Shown in pieces: positions 34,241 to 41,215 of a stretch of DNA of 41,215 bases. Every line of letters begins with the position of its first letter. Position 1 is the first letter of the stretch. Origin of the DNA: Prochlorococcus sp. AG-409-L18 (GTDB lineage: Bacteria; Cyanobacteriota; Cyanobacteriia; PCC-6307; Cyanobiaceae); contig QCKG01000014.1 in the NCBI GenBank assembly GCA_003215535.1, positions 1 through 41,215 of the forward strand. Reading direction: 5' to 3'. The position numbers and the translations under genes were made by a program. The notes under the pieces were generated by a model that did not search any database, was not told the DNA's origin, and saw only the letters and a program-made list of their open reading frames with translations.

Positions 34241-34507
34241 TTAAATAAAGGTCTGGTGAAACAAGTCCTGCCACCTCTGAAAGTCAGTGGATTTATCGCG
34301 TCGACAACGAGATAAATGAACTTCAGCGTAATGGCGAGCATCTAAGTATGGGATGACCTCAAACTGAGCTCCTCTAGGTTGCAAAGTTACTAGAAAGAAC
34401 ATTCTCTGGGCATATAAGGTTGCATAAACATCTCTCCCCTGGCCTGCTGGGGCAACCAAATAAAGCATCCCAAATGTGGGGTGATTAAGATAGCGCTCAG
34501 AGCTCAC
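34241..34507 (-). CDS. pipX: PipX, PII/NtcA-binding nitrogen regulator
   Basis: 88 residues, the normal length. PipX binds NtcA as coactivator when 2-oxoglutarate is high and is held by PII when it is low. The N-terminal Tudor-like domain is visible: YLNHPTFGMLYLVAPAGQGRDVYATLYAQRMFFLVT, then AQFEVIPYLDARHYAEVHLSRCRRD, and a helical C-terminus (FQRWQDLFHQTF). GTG start. Immediately upstream of pipY, consistent with coexpression; ecfT is 16 nt upstream. Confidence 0.93.
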   Translation of the reverse strand: MSSERYLNHPTFGMLYLVAPAGQGRDVYATLYAQRMFFLVTLQPRGAQFEVIPYLDARHYAEVHLSRCRRDKSTDFQRWQDLFHQTFI

Positions 34508-34523
34508 TTAAACTGTTAAGCCT

Positions 34524-35438
34524 CTACAAAGCACCGTACTTCCCACGCAAACCCAAAACCAATAAAAGGAGTATTCCTGACCCAATATTTAGGAATAGGA
34601 ACCGTCCTCTAATCAAATTTTTAGGTTCAAAATCAGACGGAGGCAACCACTGACCTCCTCGAGCTAAAAAAGCATCAGCACCTTGCTCAGCTCTCAAAAG
34701 AATGTTGGAAAGGAGACGCTCCCCTACAGACAAAATTAACCCTACAAAACCTTTCAGTCCAAGCCTTCTTACATTTACGGCTCTATTAGCCATAGCTCGC
34801 AAAAGGTTCTGAAACTCCTCTTGAACCAAAGGAATAAATCGCAAAGACAACAAAAGTTGAAAACTCATTCGATCTATCGGCAACCCTAACCAAGCCAATG
34901 GAGCCATAAACCACCGAATAGTCCACATCAAGTCTTCTGGGGGAGTAGTTATAAGCATCAAGTTCACACTATGGACAACCGTAAAGATCAACGTTGAAGT
35001 GTTTAGGCCTAATTCAAATGAACGACGATCTACTACGAGTGGTCCAAAATCAATAGGGCCAAGCCGAACTGGTCCCAACGAAAAGATTTTCCAAGAAGGC
35101 CCCTCAACAAATGCATTTGGGAGTTCCTGAGGAGAACGTACTGCAAGAATTGCGGATGGATCTCCAGTAGGCAAAAACATTGCCAAGGCTCCAACAAGCA
35201 CGGCAAGAAGAGACAACAAACAAAGAGATCTCCACCAAATTCGTATGGGAAGGCTACTAACCAAAGTCATTACCAAGAGTGCGACAACCAATGCGACTCT
35301 CCAAAAAAAGCTTGCAAGAATTGGGGTCAATAAAAACATCAACACCCAGCCAATCTTCAACCTTGGGTCGAGATTACGTAACCAACTGGTCTTACCAGGT
35401 ACATATTGCCCAACAGGGATCTGGCGCAACCAGTCCAT
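34524..35438 (-). CDS. Energy-coupling factor (ECF) transporter T component, CbiQ/EcfT-like
   Basis: 304 residues with about 6 hydrophobic segments and an N-terminal DPRLKIGWVLMF typical of EcfT. The late cytoplasmic coupling helix region has LRFIPLVQEEFQNLLRAMANRA, the place of the A-R-G/Ala-rich motif that contacts the EcfA ATPases. Substrate is set by an S component that is not in this window, as is usual for group II ECF systems. Located between der (3 nt) and pipX (16 nt) with the same orientation. Confidence 0.82.
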   Translation of the reverse strand: MDWLRQIPVGQYVPGKTSWLRNLDPRLKIGWVLMFLLTPILASFFWRVALVVALLVMTLVSSLPIRIWWRSLCLLSLLAVLVGALAMFLPTGDPSAILAVRSPQELPNAFVEGPSWKIFSLGPVRLGPIDFGPLVVDRRSFELGLNTSTLIFTVVHSVNLMLITTPPEDLMWTIRWFMAPLAWLGLPIDRMSFQLLLSLRFIPLVQEEFQNLLRAMANRAVNVRRLGLKGFVGLILSVGERLLSNILLRAEQGADAFLARGGQWLPPSDFEPKNLIRGRFLFLNIGSGILLLLVLGLRGKYGAL

Positions 35439-35441
35439 CGC

Positions 35442-36809
35442 TTACAAAAGGTTATTTTGATGGCGAACAACTTCTCTTTCTGCAGCTCGCTGCTGTTTAC
35501 CTCTCCAAAACAACTTCACTGGCGTCCCCTCAAAACCTAGCCCTTCTCTCAATTGCCTCTCTATATAGCGTCTATAAGTATCACCAAACAACTTTGGATC
35601 ATTAACAAAAAGCGTGAAACTAGGCGGCCTATTTGCAACCTGTGTCCCATAATAAAGACGACCCTGCCTGCCCCCGCGAGTTGTTGGTGGACTACGCCAA
35701 CTCAATGCTTCTTTTAAAACTTCATTTACAACCGAAGTCGATACTCGTCGTCGATGTTGTTCAACTGCCAAGGCTGCCAGAGCAAAAATACTTTCAACCC
35801 TCTGGCCAGTGATTGCAGATGTAAAAAGCATGCTTGACCAATCTAAAAAGTAAAGTTTTCCACGCAACTCTTTTTCCATCATGGGCATGGTGTAACTATC
35901 TTTCTCTATCGCATCCCATTTATTTATCACTACAACACAAGCTCTTCCCTCTACCTCGATCCTTCCGGCTAATTTCTGATCCTGCTCAGTAACTCCATCT
36001 AATGCATCAATAACAAGAATACAGACATCACTTCGCTCTATAGCTTTGAAGCTCCGATTAATTCCAAAAGACTCAGGTCCATAGCTAACACTCCGCCTAC
36101 GTCGAATACCGGCAGTATCAATCAGCTTCCAACGAGAACCTTGACGCTCTAATAGTGTATCGATACTATCACGAGTCGTTCCTCGAATAGGGCTGACTAT
36201 TGCTCGATTCTCTCCGCAAATTGCATTTAGCAAGCTTGACTTACCTACATTTGGCCGACCGACAATAGCCATCTGGATAGGTTCTTCTCCCTCATGATCC
36301 ATTTGCTTAGGTGGAAGAAGAGAAACCACTCGATCTAGCAAGTCTCCTGTCCCAACTCCATGAATGGCAGAAACAGGAAAAGGTTCACCTAGGCCAAGGC
36401 GCCAAAATTCAGCGGCCATCGCCAAGCCTTGCTCGGGAGATTCACACTTGTTTACCGCCACTAAAGATTGGCAGTCCTGAGATCGCAGCCACTCTGCAAT
36501 GGCTTCATCTGCGGCCGTAATTCCCTGTTGGCCATCAACTATCACTAAAGCCAAAACCGCTTCAGTGAGCGCAAGGTTCGCCTGCTCTCGAATTTCAGGC
36601 AAAAACTCACTGTCATCATCAAAAACCAATCCGCCTGTATCTACAACCTTGAAATCTCTATCCCCCCAAAAAGCATCTTGATAAGTACGGTCTCTAGTTA
36701 CCCCAGGCTGGTCATGGACGATAGCTTCCCGACTACGACAAAGCCTATTTACCAGCGTGGACTTGCCTACGTTGGGGCGACCGATTATGGCGACGATAGG
36801 ACGCGCCAA
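35442..36809 (-). CDS. der: Ribosome assembly GTPase Der (EngA)
   Basis: 455 residues: two tandem GTPase domains, each with G1 GRPNVGKS (10-17 and about 182-189), DTGG / DTAGIRRRR (G3), and a C-terminal KH-like domain. Needed for 50S ribosome assembly. The first G4 reads VNKCE instead of NKxD, the second NKWD is standard; this may be a normal variant in cyanobacterial Der but I cannot check. TTG start preserves the [15 protein letters not shown]-terminus. Head of a possible minus-strand transcript continuing into the EcfT and pip genes. Confidence 0.95.
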   Translation of the reverse strand: MARPIVAIIGRPNVGKSTLVNRLCRSREAIVHDQPGVTRDRTYQDAFWGDRDFKVVDTGGLVFDDDSEFLPEIREQANLALTEAVLALVIVDGQQGITAADEAIAEWLRSQDCQSLVAVNKCESPEQGLAMAAEFWRLGLGEPFPVSAIHGVGTGDLLDRVVSLLPPKQMDHEGEEPIQMAIVGRPNVGKSSLLNAICGENRAIVSPIRGTTRDSIDTLLERQGSRWKLIDTAGIRRRRSVSYGPESFGINRSFKAIERSDVCILVIDALDGVTEQDQKLAGRIEVEGRACVVVINKWDAIEKDSYTMPMMEKELRGKLYFLDWSSMLFTSAITGQRVESIFALAALAVEQHRRRVSTSVVNEVLKEALSWRSPPTTRGGRQGRLYYGTQVANRPPSFTLFVNDPKLFGDTYRRYIERQLREGLGFEGTPVKLFWRGKQQRAAEREVVRHQNNLL

Positions 36810-36959
36810 CTCTCTTCACCCTCAACTTGATGATCATTATTGACACTACATAAGCCCTCAAATAGAGATCATCTCCCTTCATGCCAGCCAGGCAACCGTC
36901 CCCAAGTATCAACTCCCTGGTATCACAGAATAGTCAGCTATTTTGCTTTTATAAGAGTA

Positions 36960-37442
36960 TTATTCCAACACTGGATCTCCTGGATGACCATTCAAAGGAT
37001 TAGTGGGAGGAGAAAGCAATAGAGGCAAAGGACCTTCTAGAGGAAGTTCCTCACCCATTTCTAAAGACCAAGCCAACAACCAATTAACTACCGTTGCTCT
37101 CCTAGTCTTTCTTGGATAAAGCTCATTAATTCTATAACCAGGAAAATTCAATTGTGTTTTAAGTAGTTGCTTATATTCCTTTCTGATTGATCTAGTTAGT
37201 CGCACAGAAGCCTTACGGCTCACGATAATTTGAGGAGCTTCAGGGAAATCACTTCGCCACTCTGCGGGAGTAAATGGCCCAGCTTCCCAGCAATCTCGCT
37301 GTAACAAAGAGCGCTGATAACCAAGTCTCTCCCAAACCATTTGGCAGACAAAAACATCCTTAATCCGATCATCAAGAATATTAAATAGAAGGGCTTTACT
37401 AAGAGGCCAAGGAGAAGAATTCATTGAATTAATCAGAACCAA
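36960..37442 (-). CDS. DUF1823 family protein
   Basis: 160 residues, soluble. FVCQMVWERLGYQ, GPFTPAEWRSDFPEAPQIIVSRKASVRLTRSIRKEYKQLLK and PRKTRRATVVNWLLAW match the DUF1823 family as I remember it, a conserved cyanobacterial and plastid-lineage protein of unknown function. ATG start; divergent from dus with about 100 nt between, and about 150 nt upstream of der. Confidence 0.75.
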   Translation of the reverse strand: MVLINSMNSSPWPLSKALLFNILDDRIKDVFVCQMVWERLGYQRSLLQRDCWEAGPFTPAEWRSDFPEAPQIIVSRKASVRLTRSIRKEYKQLLKTQLNFPGYRINELYPRKTRRATVVNWLLAWSLEMGEELPLEGPLPLLLSPPTNPLNGHPGDPVLE

Positions 37443-37544
37443 GAAAATATCTTTTCTAAAAAAATAGAATCCATTGGGAAGCCGTCTAATTCAAATCATT
37501 CAGCTTTAAGCCATAAATCAATACTGGCACAGTTAAACTTAATT

Positions 37545-38543
37545 ATGAATAAAAATTTACCCGCGATAACACTAGCTGGAAGAGGTGTTTCAAGGACTAT
37601 TCATTGTCCAGTAATGCAATCCCCTCTCGCAGGGGTTAGTGACCAGGTTTTCAGAGGTCTGGTCAGGAGATGGGCTCCTGACGCACTTTTATTCACCGAA
37701 ATGATTAATGCAAGCTGTCTAGAGCTTGAGCATGGAAGAAGCAAAATCAAAAATCTATCTCAAGAATCAGGTCCTGTTGGAGTGCAACTATTTGATCATC
37801 GGCCACAAGCTATGGTTGATGCAGCAAGGAGGGCAGAGCAATCAGGTGCCTTCCTAATTGATATCAATATGGGTTGTCCAGTCAAGAAAGTAGCCAGAAA
37901 AGGTGGAGGGAGTGGACTACTTAAGGACCCTGATCTGGCAGAAAAAATAGTCATCGCAGTAACAAACGCGGTACAAATCCCTGTAACTGTGAAGATGAGA
38001 CTTGGATGGTCTGCGCAATCTTCTGACCCTGTTGGATTTGCATTACGCATGCAATCGGCAGGAGCCCAATTGATTACTTTGCATGGCCGCACTAGAGAGC
38101 AAGGTTTTTCTGGAACTGCAGACTGGGATGCTGTCTACCAAGTAAAAGAAGCTCTTTCAATCCCAGTAATTGCAAACGGAGATGTTAATAGTACTGAAAA
38201 TGCTATTAAATGTTTAAAAAAGACTGGTGCAGATGGAATAATGATTGGGCGTGGCAGCCTTGGATCACCTTGGCTTGTAGGTCAAATAAATGCAGCATTA
38301 AAAGGCTTAAAAGTCATAAAGACACCAAACCATCATGAGAGAATCAAACTAATTCTAGAGCAATTACAAAGCCTACTTCAGATAAAAGGTGACCATGGTC
38401 TTCTCATTGCCAGAAAACATATGAATTGGTCATGCAAGGGTTTTCCTCGTGCTTCTCAACTTAGGGAATCTCTTGTTACAGCAAAAACACCTGCTAAAGC
38501 AATTATGATTCTAGAAGATGAATTGAAATTGCTTAATCAATAA
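37545..38543 (+). CDS. dus: tRNA-dihydrouridine synthase
   Basis: Reduces uridines of the tRNA D-loop with FMN and NADPH. 332 residues: TIM barrel with MQSPLAGVSDQVFR (25-38), TEMINASCLE, catalytic Cys111 in INMGCPVKKVARKGGGSGLL, VTVKMRLGW, HGRTREQGFSGTADW, IANGDVNSTENA and ADGIMIGRGSLGSPWL (FMN phosphate). DusA/B/C subclass cannot be fixed from motifs; layout is closest to DusB. Its 3' end converges on cobI with about 90 nt between. Confidence 0.93.
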   Translation: MNKNLPAITLAGRGVSRTIHCPVMQSPLAGVSDQVFRGLVRRWAPDALLFTEMINASCLELEHGRSKIKNLSQESGPVGVQLFDHRPQAMVDAARRAEQSGAFLIDINMGCPVKKVARKGGGSGLLKDPDLAEKIVIAVTNAVQIPVTVKMRLGWSAQSSDPVGFALRMQSAGAQLITLHGRTREQGFSGTADWDAVYQVKEALSIPVIANGDVNSTENAIKCLKKTGADGIMIGRGSLGSPWLVGQINAALKGLKVIKTPNHHERIKLILEQLQSLLQIKGDHGLLIARKHMNWSCKGFPRASQLRESLVTAKTPAKAIMILEDELKLLNQ

Positions 38544-38631
38544 TCAGATTTAAATGCTTATATGGAAGAGACAGCCTAGTTAAAATCCTTTTAGAATAAA
38601 TCATTTAAAATCCCATTGTCGATTCACATAT

Positions 38632-39405
38632 CTAAGGAACAATATTAGGCCATGATTGTCGGATTAGAAGCAATGAAAAATAAGGGACTTGTCCTTCTTT
38701 AACCTCATTAGCTCTCATCACCTTTTGATCAGGGAAACCTACTCTTTGAGCGAAAAGTGATCCATGCAAAAGATCCTTTTCCTCAAGCAATTCTCTGACC
38801 CAGGCCCATCGATGTCCAAGTTTCAATAAAGCAAGAACCTGTCCAGATTTTTCGGCATTTTCAAGAATTTCCTCAAGCTTCCTGGGTTCATCTGGCGTTG
38901 GGAGGACAAGAAGTTGATCTTTCTGCAAAGACAAAGGCCATGCACCAATTGCAGCAGCCGCAGAAATTGCTGTCACCCCTGGCACCAGGTTCACTGGGCA
39001 TTGGGGATAGCGAGCCTGCAAATCAAGCAAGACATATGAACTACTGGCGAACAAAGACACATCTCCCTGACATAGCAAAACCACTCTCTCTCCAGTTGCC
39101 ACAGCTAGAGCGATCTGATCAGTAGCCTTTCTCCAAGCATTCCTCAAAGAATCCTCATCAGAAACCATGGGGAAAACCAGTGGCAATCGATGCTTTTCCT
39201 CTGTAATCCAATGAGAAGCAATACTTGCAGCCAGTCCCCTCTCTCCAGGTTTAGATACAGGGTATGCAACTGTTGTTGCATACCCAATCTCCTTAACAGC
39301 AGACAAAGTCATCAATGAAGGATCCCCTGGCCCAACCCCAACAAGTGTGAGTCTTGGTCCTGAGGACTGAGTTTTTAGCTCTCCTAAAGAAGGCACCCTC
39401 TTCAT
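38632..39405 (-). CDS. cobI: Precorrin-2 C(20)-methyltransferase
   Basis: SAM-dependent methylation of precorrin-2 at C20 in cobalamin synthesis. About 257 residues from the ATG I choose (MKRVPSLGELK); a longer frame starts 48 codons upstream inside miaE and has poor composition. Motifs: LTLVGVGPGDPSLMTLSAV, AYPVSKPG, LLCQGDVSLFASSSYVLL, VPGVTAISAAAA, and the late GSLFAQRVG. All are typical of the uroporphyrinogen/precorrin methyltransferase fold. Vitamin B12 synthesis is expected of marine picocyanobacteria. Lies downstream of miaE and aroQ, same strand. Confidence 0.92.
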   Translation of the reverse strand: MKRVPSLGELKTQSSGPRLTLVGVGPGDPSLMTLSAVKEIGYATTVAYPVSKPGERGLAASIASHWITEEKHRLPLVFPMVSDEDSLRNAWRKATDQIALAVATGERVVLLCQGDVSLFASSSYVLLDLQARYPQCPVNLVPGVTAISAAAAIGAWPLSLQKDQLLVLPTPDEPRKLEEILENAEKSGQVLALLKLGHRWAWVRELLEEKDLLHGSLFAQRVGFPDQKVMRANEVKEGQVPYFSLLLIRQSWPNIVP

Positions 39406-39511
39406 AAAACCAACCTTGAGAGCCCTCAAAACACACTTAAAAAACTTAGTCAAAACGGTCACAATTATTTCCAGTTCCTTCTCATATCGGAATTGCCTAG
39501 AGCACCCATTT

Positions 39512-40135
39512 TTAGCTATGCATTCTTGGTTCAGGGTGCAAATCCACAAGAATCTCTGCCTCTACTCTCGCCAACTCTCCCAAGCGAGAGGCAATCAACG
39601 TTTTTTTAAAACGATCTTCAGCAAGTTTCCAATAAAGGGCAAAATGCCTTGCCTCACTCACTAATAAGTCTCGATAAAGGTGTCGAAGTTCCTTATCAGG
39701 ACTATGCACTGCCAACAACCCCATCCTTTCATGGCTTCTGGCCTCAATTAGACCTGCGACCAAAAATGTATCCAGCATTCGCTCAGGTTCCTCCTTGCGA
39801 ATCTGCTTAGACAAAGCACCCGCATAAGGTGGTGCTTGCAAAGGTTCTAAATAGCGACCTCTTGATTTAAGAAGCGCTAGCACTCTTTCGAAATGCTCTA
39901 ATTCCTCTCTGACTAAAGGGCTGAGTACTTCTGCAAGGCCTGGTTCGCACAAATAGCGAAACATCAACTGCAAAGCAGAGCCTGCTGCCTTCCTCTCACA
40001 GTTCGCATGGTCAATAAGAACCTCGATCGGATTTCCTATTGCTTGTTCCAACCAATCCTGGGTGGTCTCACTTGCGAGCCATTTGATGCGAGGAGGTAAC
40101 CCTTTTACATCAAATGAACTAACCATTGGATCCAT
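39512..40135 (-). CDS. miaE: tRNA-(ms[2]io[6]A) hydroxylase MiaE
   Basis: 207 residues of the diiron ferritin-like family that hydroxylates the isopentenyl side chain of tRNA A37. Iron ligands are visible: Glu in [16 protein letters not shown] (ExxH), EARSHER and [10 protein letters not shown] (Glu/His pairs). N-terminal [28 protein letters not shown] is characteristic. Starts 17 nt inside the 3' end of aroQ, indicating close coupling. Ends 106 nt before the chosen cobI start. Confidence 0.92.
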   Translation of the reverse strand: MDPMVSSFDVKGLPPRIKWLASETTQDWLEQAIGNPIEVLIDHANCERKAAGSALQLMFRYLCEPGLAEVLSPLVREELEHFERVLALLKSRGRYLEPLQAPPYAGALSKQIRKEEPERMLDTFLVAGLIEARSHERMGLLAVHSPDKELRHLYRDLLVSEARHFALYWKLAEDRFKKTLIASRLGELARVEAEILVDLHPEPRMHS

Positions 40136-40571
40136 CGATTTTTTTTAGATAATTCACCAAACCTTCCATGGCAAGCTCATAGCTCATAACTCCAAATCCA
40201 CTAACAACCCCTACTGCATGTTCCGCAAGAAAAGAATGATGGCGAAATTGCTCACGTGAGTAAATATTGCTCAAATGTAACTCTACATATGGGATATCGA
40301 CTCCCAATAAAGCATCTCTCAACGCTATTGAAGTATGGGTATAAGCCCCAGCGTTAATCAAAATCCCATCCACTTGTCCAAACGCCTTATGAATCCTTTC
40401 TACCAACGCACCCTCAAAATTACTCTGAAAAAATTGCAATTCAGCCCCCTTCGTTCTTCCACTCTCCCTTAGATCTTCCTCAATAGAAGTAAGAGTAGTA
40501 GAGCCATACAAATCAGGCTCTCTCTTACCAAGAAGATTGAGGTTAGGTCCATTAATAAGCAACAAACGCAT
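40119..40571 (-). CDS. aroQ: 3-dehydroquinate dehydratase, type II
   Basis: 150 residues from the ATG ([19 protein letters not shown]); an upstream start would add 15 residues with no family match. Type II enzymes use Tyr22 in LYGSTTL-type loop, Asn74 ([16 protein letters not shown]), [11 protein letters not shown] with His and [15 protein letters not shown]. Shikimate pathway, cytoplasmic. It overlaps miaE by 17 nt. Divergent from tRNA-Tyr. Confidence 0.95.
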   Translation of the reverse strand: MRLLLINGPNLNLLGKREPDLYGSTTLTSIEEDLRESGRTKGAELQFFQSNFEGALVERIHKAFGQVDGILINAGAYTHTSIALRDALLGVDIPYVELHLSNIYSREQFRHHSFLAEHAVGVVSGFGVMSYELAMEGLVNYLKKIDGSNG

Positions 40572-40679
40572 TACCTTGGAGCATGACTGATATAGAGAAA
40601 TGGTATCTATCAGCATCCATAGCGCCCATCGGTTTCTCTCAGATTGGAACCATTTGCTGGTAATCTCATCTTGTGGTTC

Positions 40680-40761
40680 GGGTCGGTGCCCGAGTGGTTA
40701 ATGGGGGCGGACTGTAAATCCGCTGGCTCTGCCTACGTTGGTTCAAATCCAACCCGGCCCA
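40680..40761 (+). tRNA. tRNA-Tyr (GTA anticodon)
   Basis: Complete cloverleaf: acceptor GGGTCGG/CCGGCCC, anticodon stem GCGGA/TCCGC with loop CTGTAAA (anticodon GTA), long variable arm of class II type, T-stem GTTGG/CCAAC with TTCAAAT loop, discriminator A. The genome supplies CC but not the full CCA after it. 82 nt. Confidence 0.97.
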
Positions 40762-40772
40762 CCTTTCCACAC

Positions 40773-40844
<72 letters not shown>

Positions 40845-40933
40845 TTGAGCCCGACCTCAACCTTGGGAAGGAATCTCAGGCACCAGAGGTCCTCAAAGAC
40901 AGAAAGTGGACGTGAACTTTTGCCCAACAAATA

Positions 40934-40956
40934 CCTCATTTGTGTGAGGCATTTTC
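40934..40956 (+). terminator. Possible terminator after the tRNA pair
   Basis: CCTCA-TTTGTG-TGAGG hairpin followed by CATTTTC. Only 5 bp of stem, but positioned 90 nt past tRNA-Thr and with a short T-run. Tentative. Confidence 0.35.
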
Positions 40957-41064
40957 ACTTCACGCTTGAGAAAATGCCAATGATTCAGAGAAGAAAAAGT
41001 GATCTGCCCCCTCATATAGGGACACTACTTATACAAAAACAGAGATATTGTTAAGAGCTTCTTC

Positions 41065-41215
41065 TTAGCGAACAATCAAAGTTACAGCTGTAAGCAAGAT
41101 GGTTGACGCAATTGCACCAATAGAAATCCAGCCAACAATTTTCCCCGTATTCATTGAAATAGAAACAGTGAACAAACGATCTCTTTGATCTCGCTCCTGT
41201 TTAGAAACTGATTTT
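41065..41215 (-). CDS. Partial CDS, C-terminal end with one membrane helix
   Basis: Open to the window's right edge, ending in TAA. The visible 49 residues have a charged part (KQERDQRDRLF) followed by a hydrophobic helix (IVGWISIGAIASTILLTAVTLIV) and a terminal Arg, so it is a tail-anchored or C-terminal transmembrane segment. An internal ATG would also permit a very short separate protein. The start lies beyond the window; family not recognised. Confidence 0.45.
   Translation of the reverse strand, partial: KSVSKQERDQRDRLFTVSISMNTGKIVGWISIGAIASTILLTAVTLIVR

Noticed and set aside
39406-39549. 48-codon upstream extension of cobI
   Set aside because: It overlaps miaE and has Cys/Lys-rich composition unlike precorrin methyltransferases; the internal ATG gives the usual length.

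Overview
The window looks like a chromosomal segment of a marine picocyanobacterium, most likely a low-light Prochlorococcus (inferred from AT-rich coding DNA, short intergenic gaps, frequent GTG/TTG starts and cyanobacterial markers: PipX, PipY, SepF/Cdv2, YlqD-like and DUF1823 proteins, light-repressed HPF, miaE-aroQ neighbours). No database search was possible; all names rest on motifs and remembered family features.

About 1-16.2 kb is a low-density accessory block. It opens with a cell-surface sugar cassette on the plus strand: a methyltransferase, a cupin, a NeuB-like ulosonic acid synthase, a KdsC-like HAD phosphatase, an enolase-superfamily enzyme, a ketopantoate-reductase-fold protein and a CMP-sugar synthetase. 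The last six are packed with 4-nt overlaps, tiny gaps or a 26-nt overlap. A capsule-synthesis (KpsS/KpsC-like) protein converges on its end and may transfer the CMP-activated sugar. Then come a decayed MFS transporter, about 860 bp without a convincing gene, a 36-codon ORF directly coupled to a SET-domain protein, two small proteins, an RTX metalloprotease with a Cys/His N-terminus, a TPR-sulfotransferase and an integral membrane protein, separated by AT-rich non-coding stretches.

From about 16.3 kb the window is dense core genome. First is a transsulfuration/cysteine block: two coupled Cys/Met-metabolism PLP enzymes (the second has the N-terminal signature of fungal-type cystathionine gamma-synthase) followed by cysK. 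The minus strand then carries queA, the pyruvate dehydrogenase E2 gene, two small unknown or YlqD-like genes, an acyl-CoA/acyl-ACP synthetase and lipB. A plus-strand run follows: hpf/lrtA, a DeoC-like protein, recO, an MFS transporter and a GT4 glycosyltransferase. A minus-strand run holds proC, sepF, pipY, pipX, an EcfT-like gene and der, then DUF1823, with dus diverging. Last are cobI, miaE and aroQ on the minus strand, tRNA-Tyr and tRNA-Thr on the plus strand, and the cut C-terminus of a small membrane protein.

The best candidate for something undescribed is the ulosonic acid cassette. It has synthase, phosphatase and CMP-activation steps but no visible hexosamine epimerase or aminotransferase; instead it carries an enolase-superfamily enzyme and a ketopantoate-reductase-like enzyme. 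Other points of note are a DeoC-like protein without the Schiff-base lysine, the SET-domain/mini-ORF pair, and a perfect 10-bp hairpin lying across the overlapping ends of cysK and queA.
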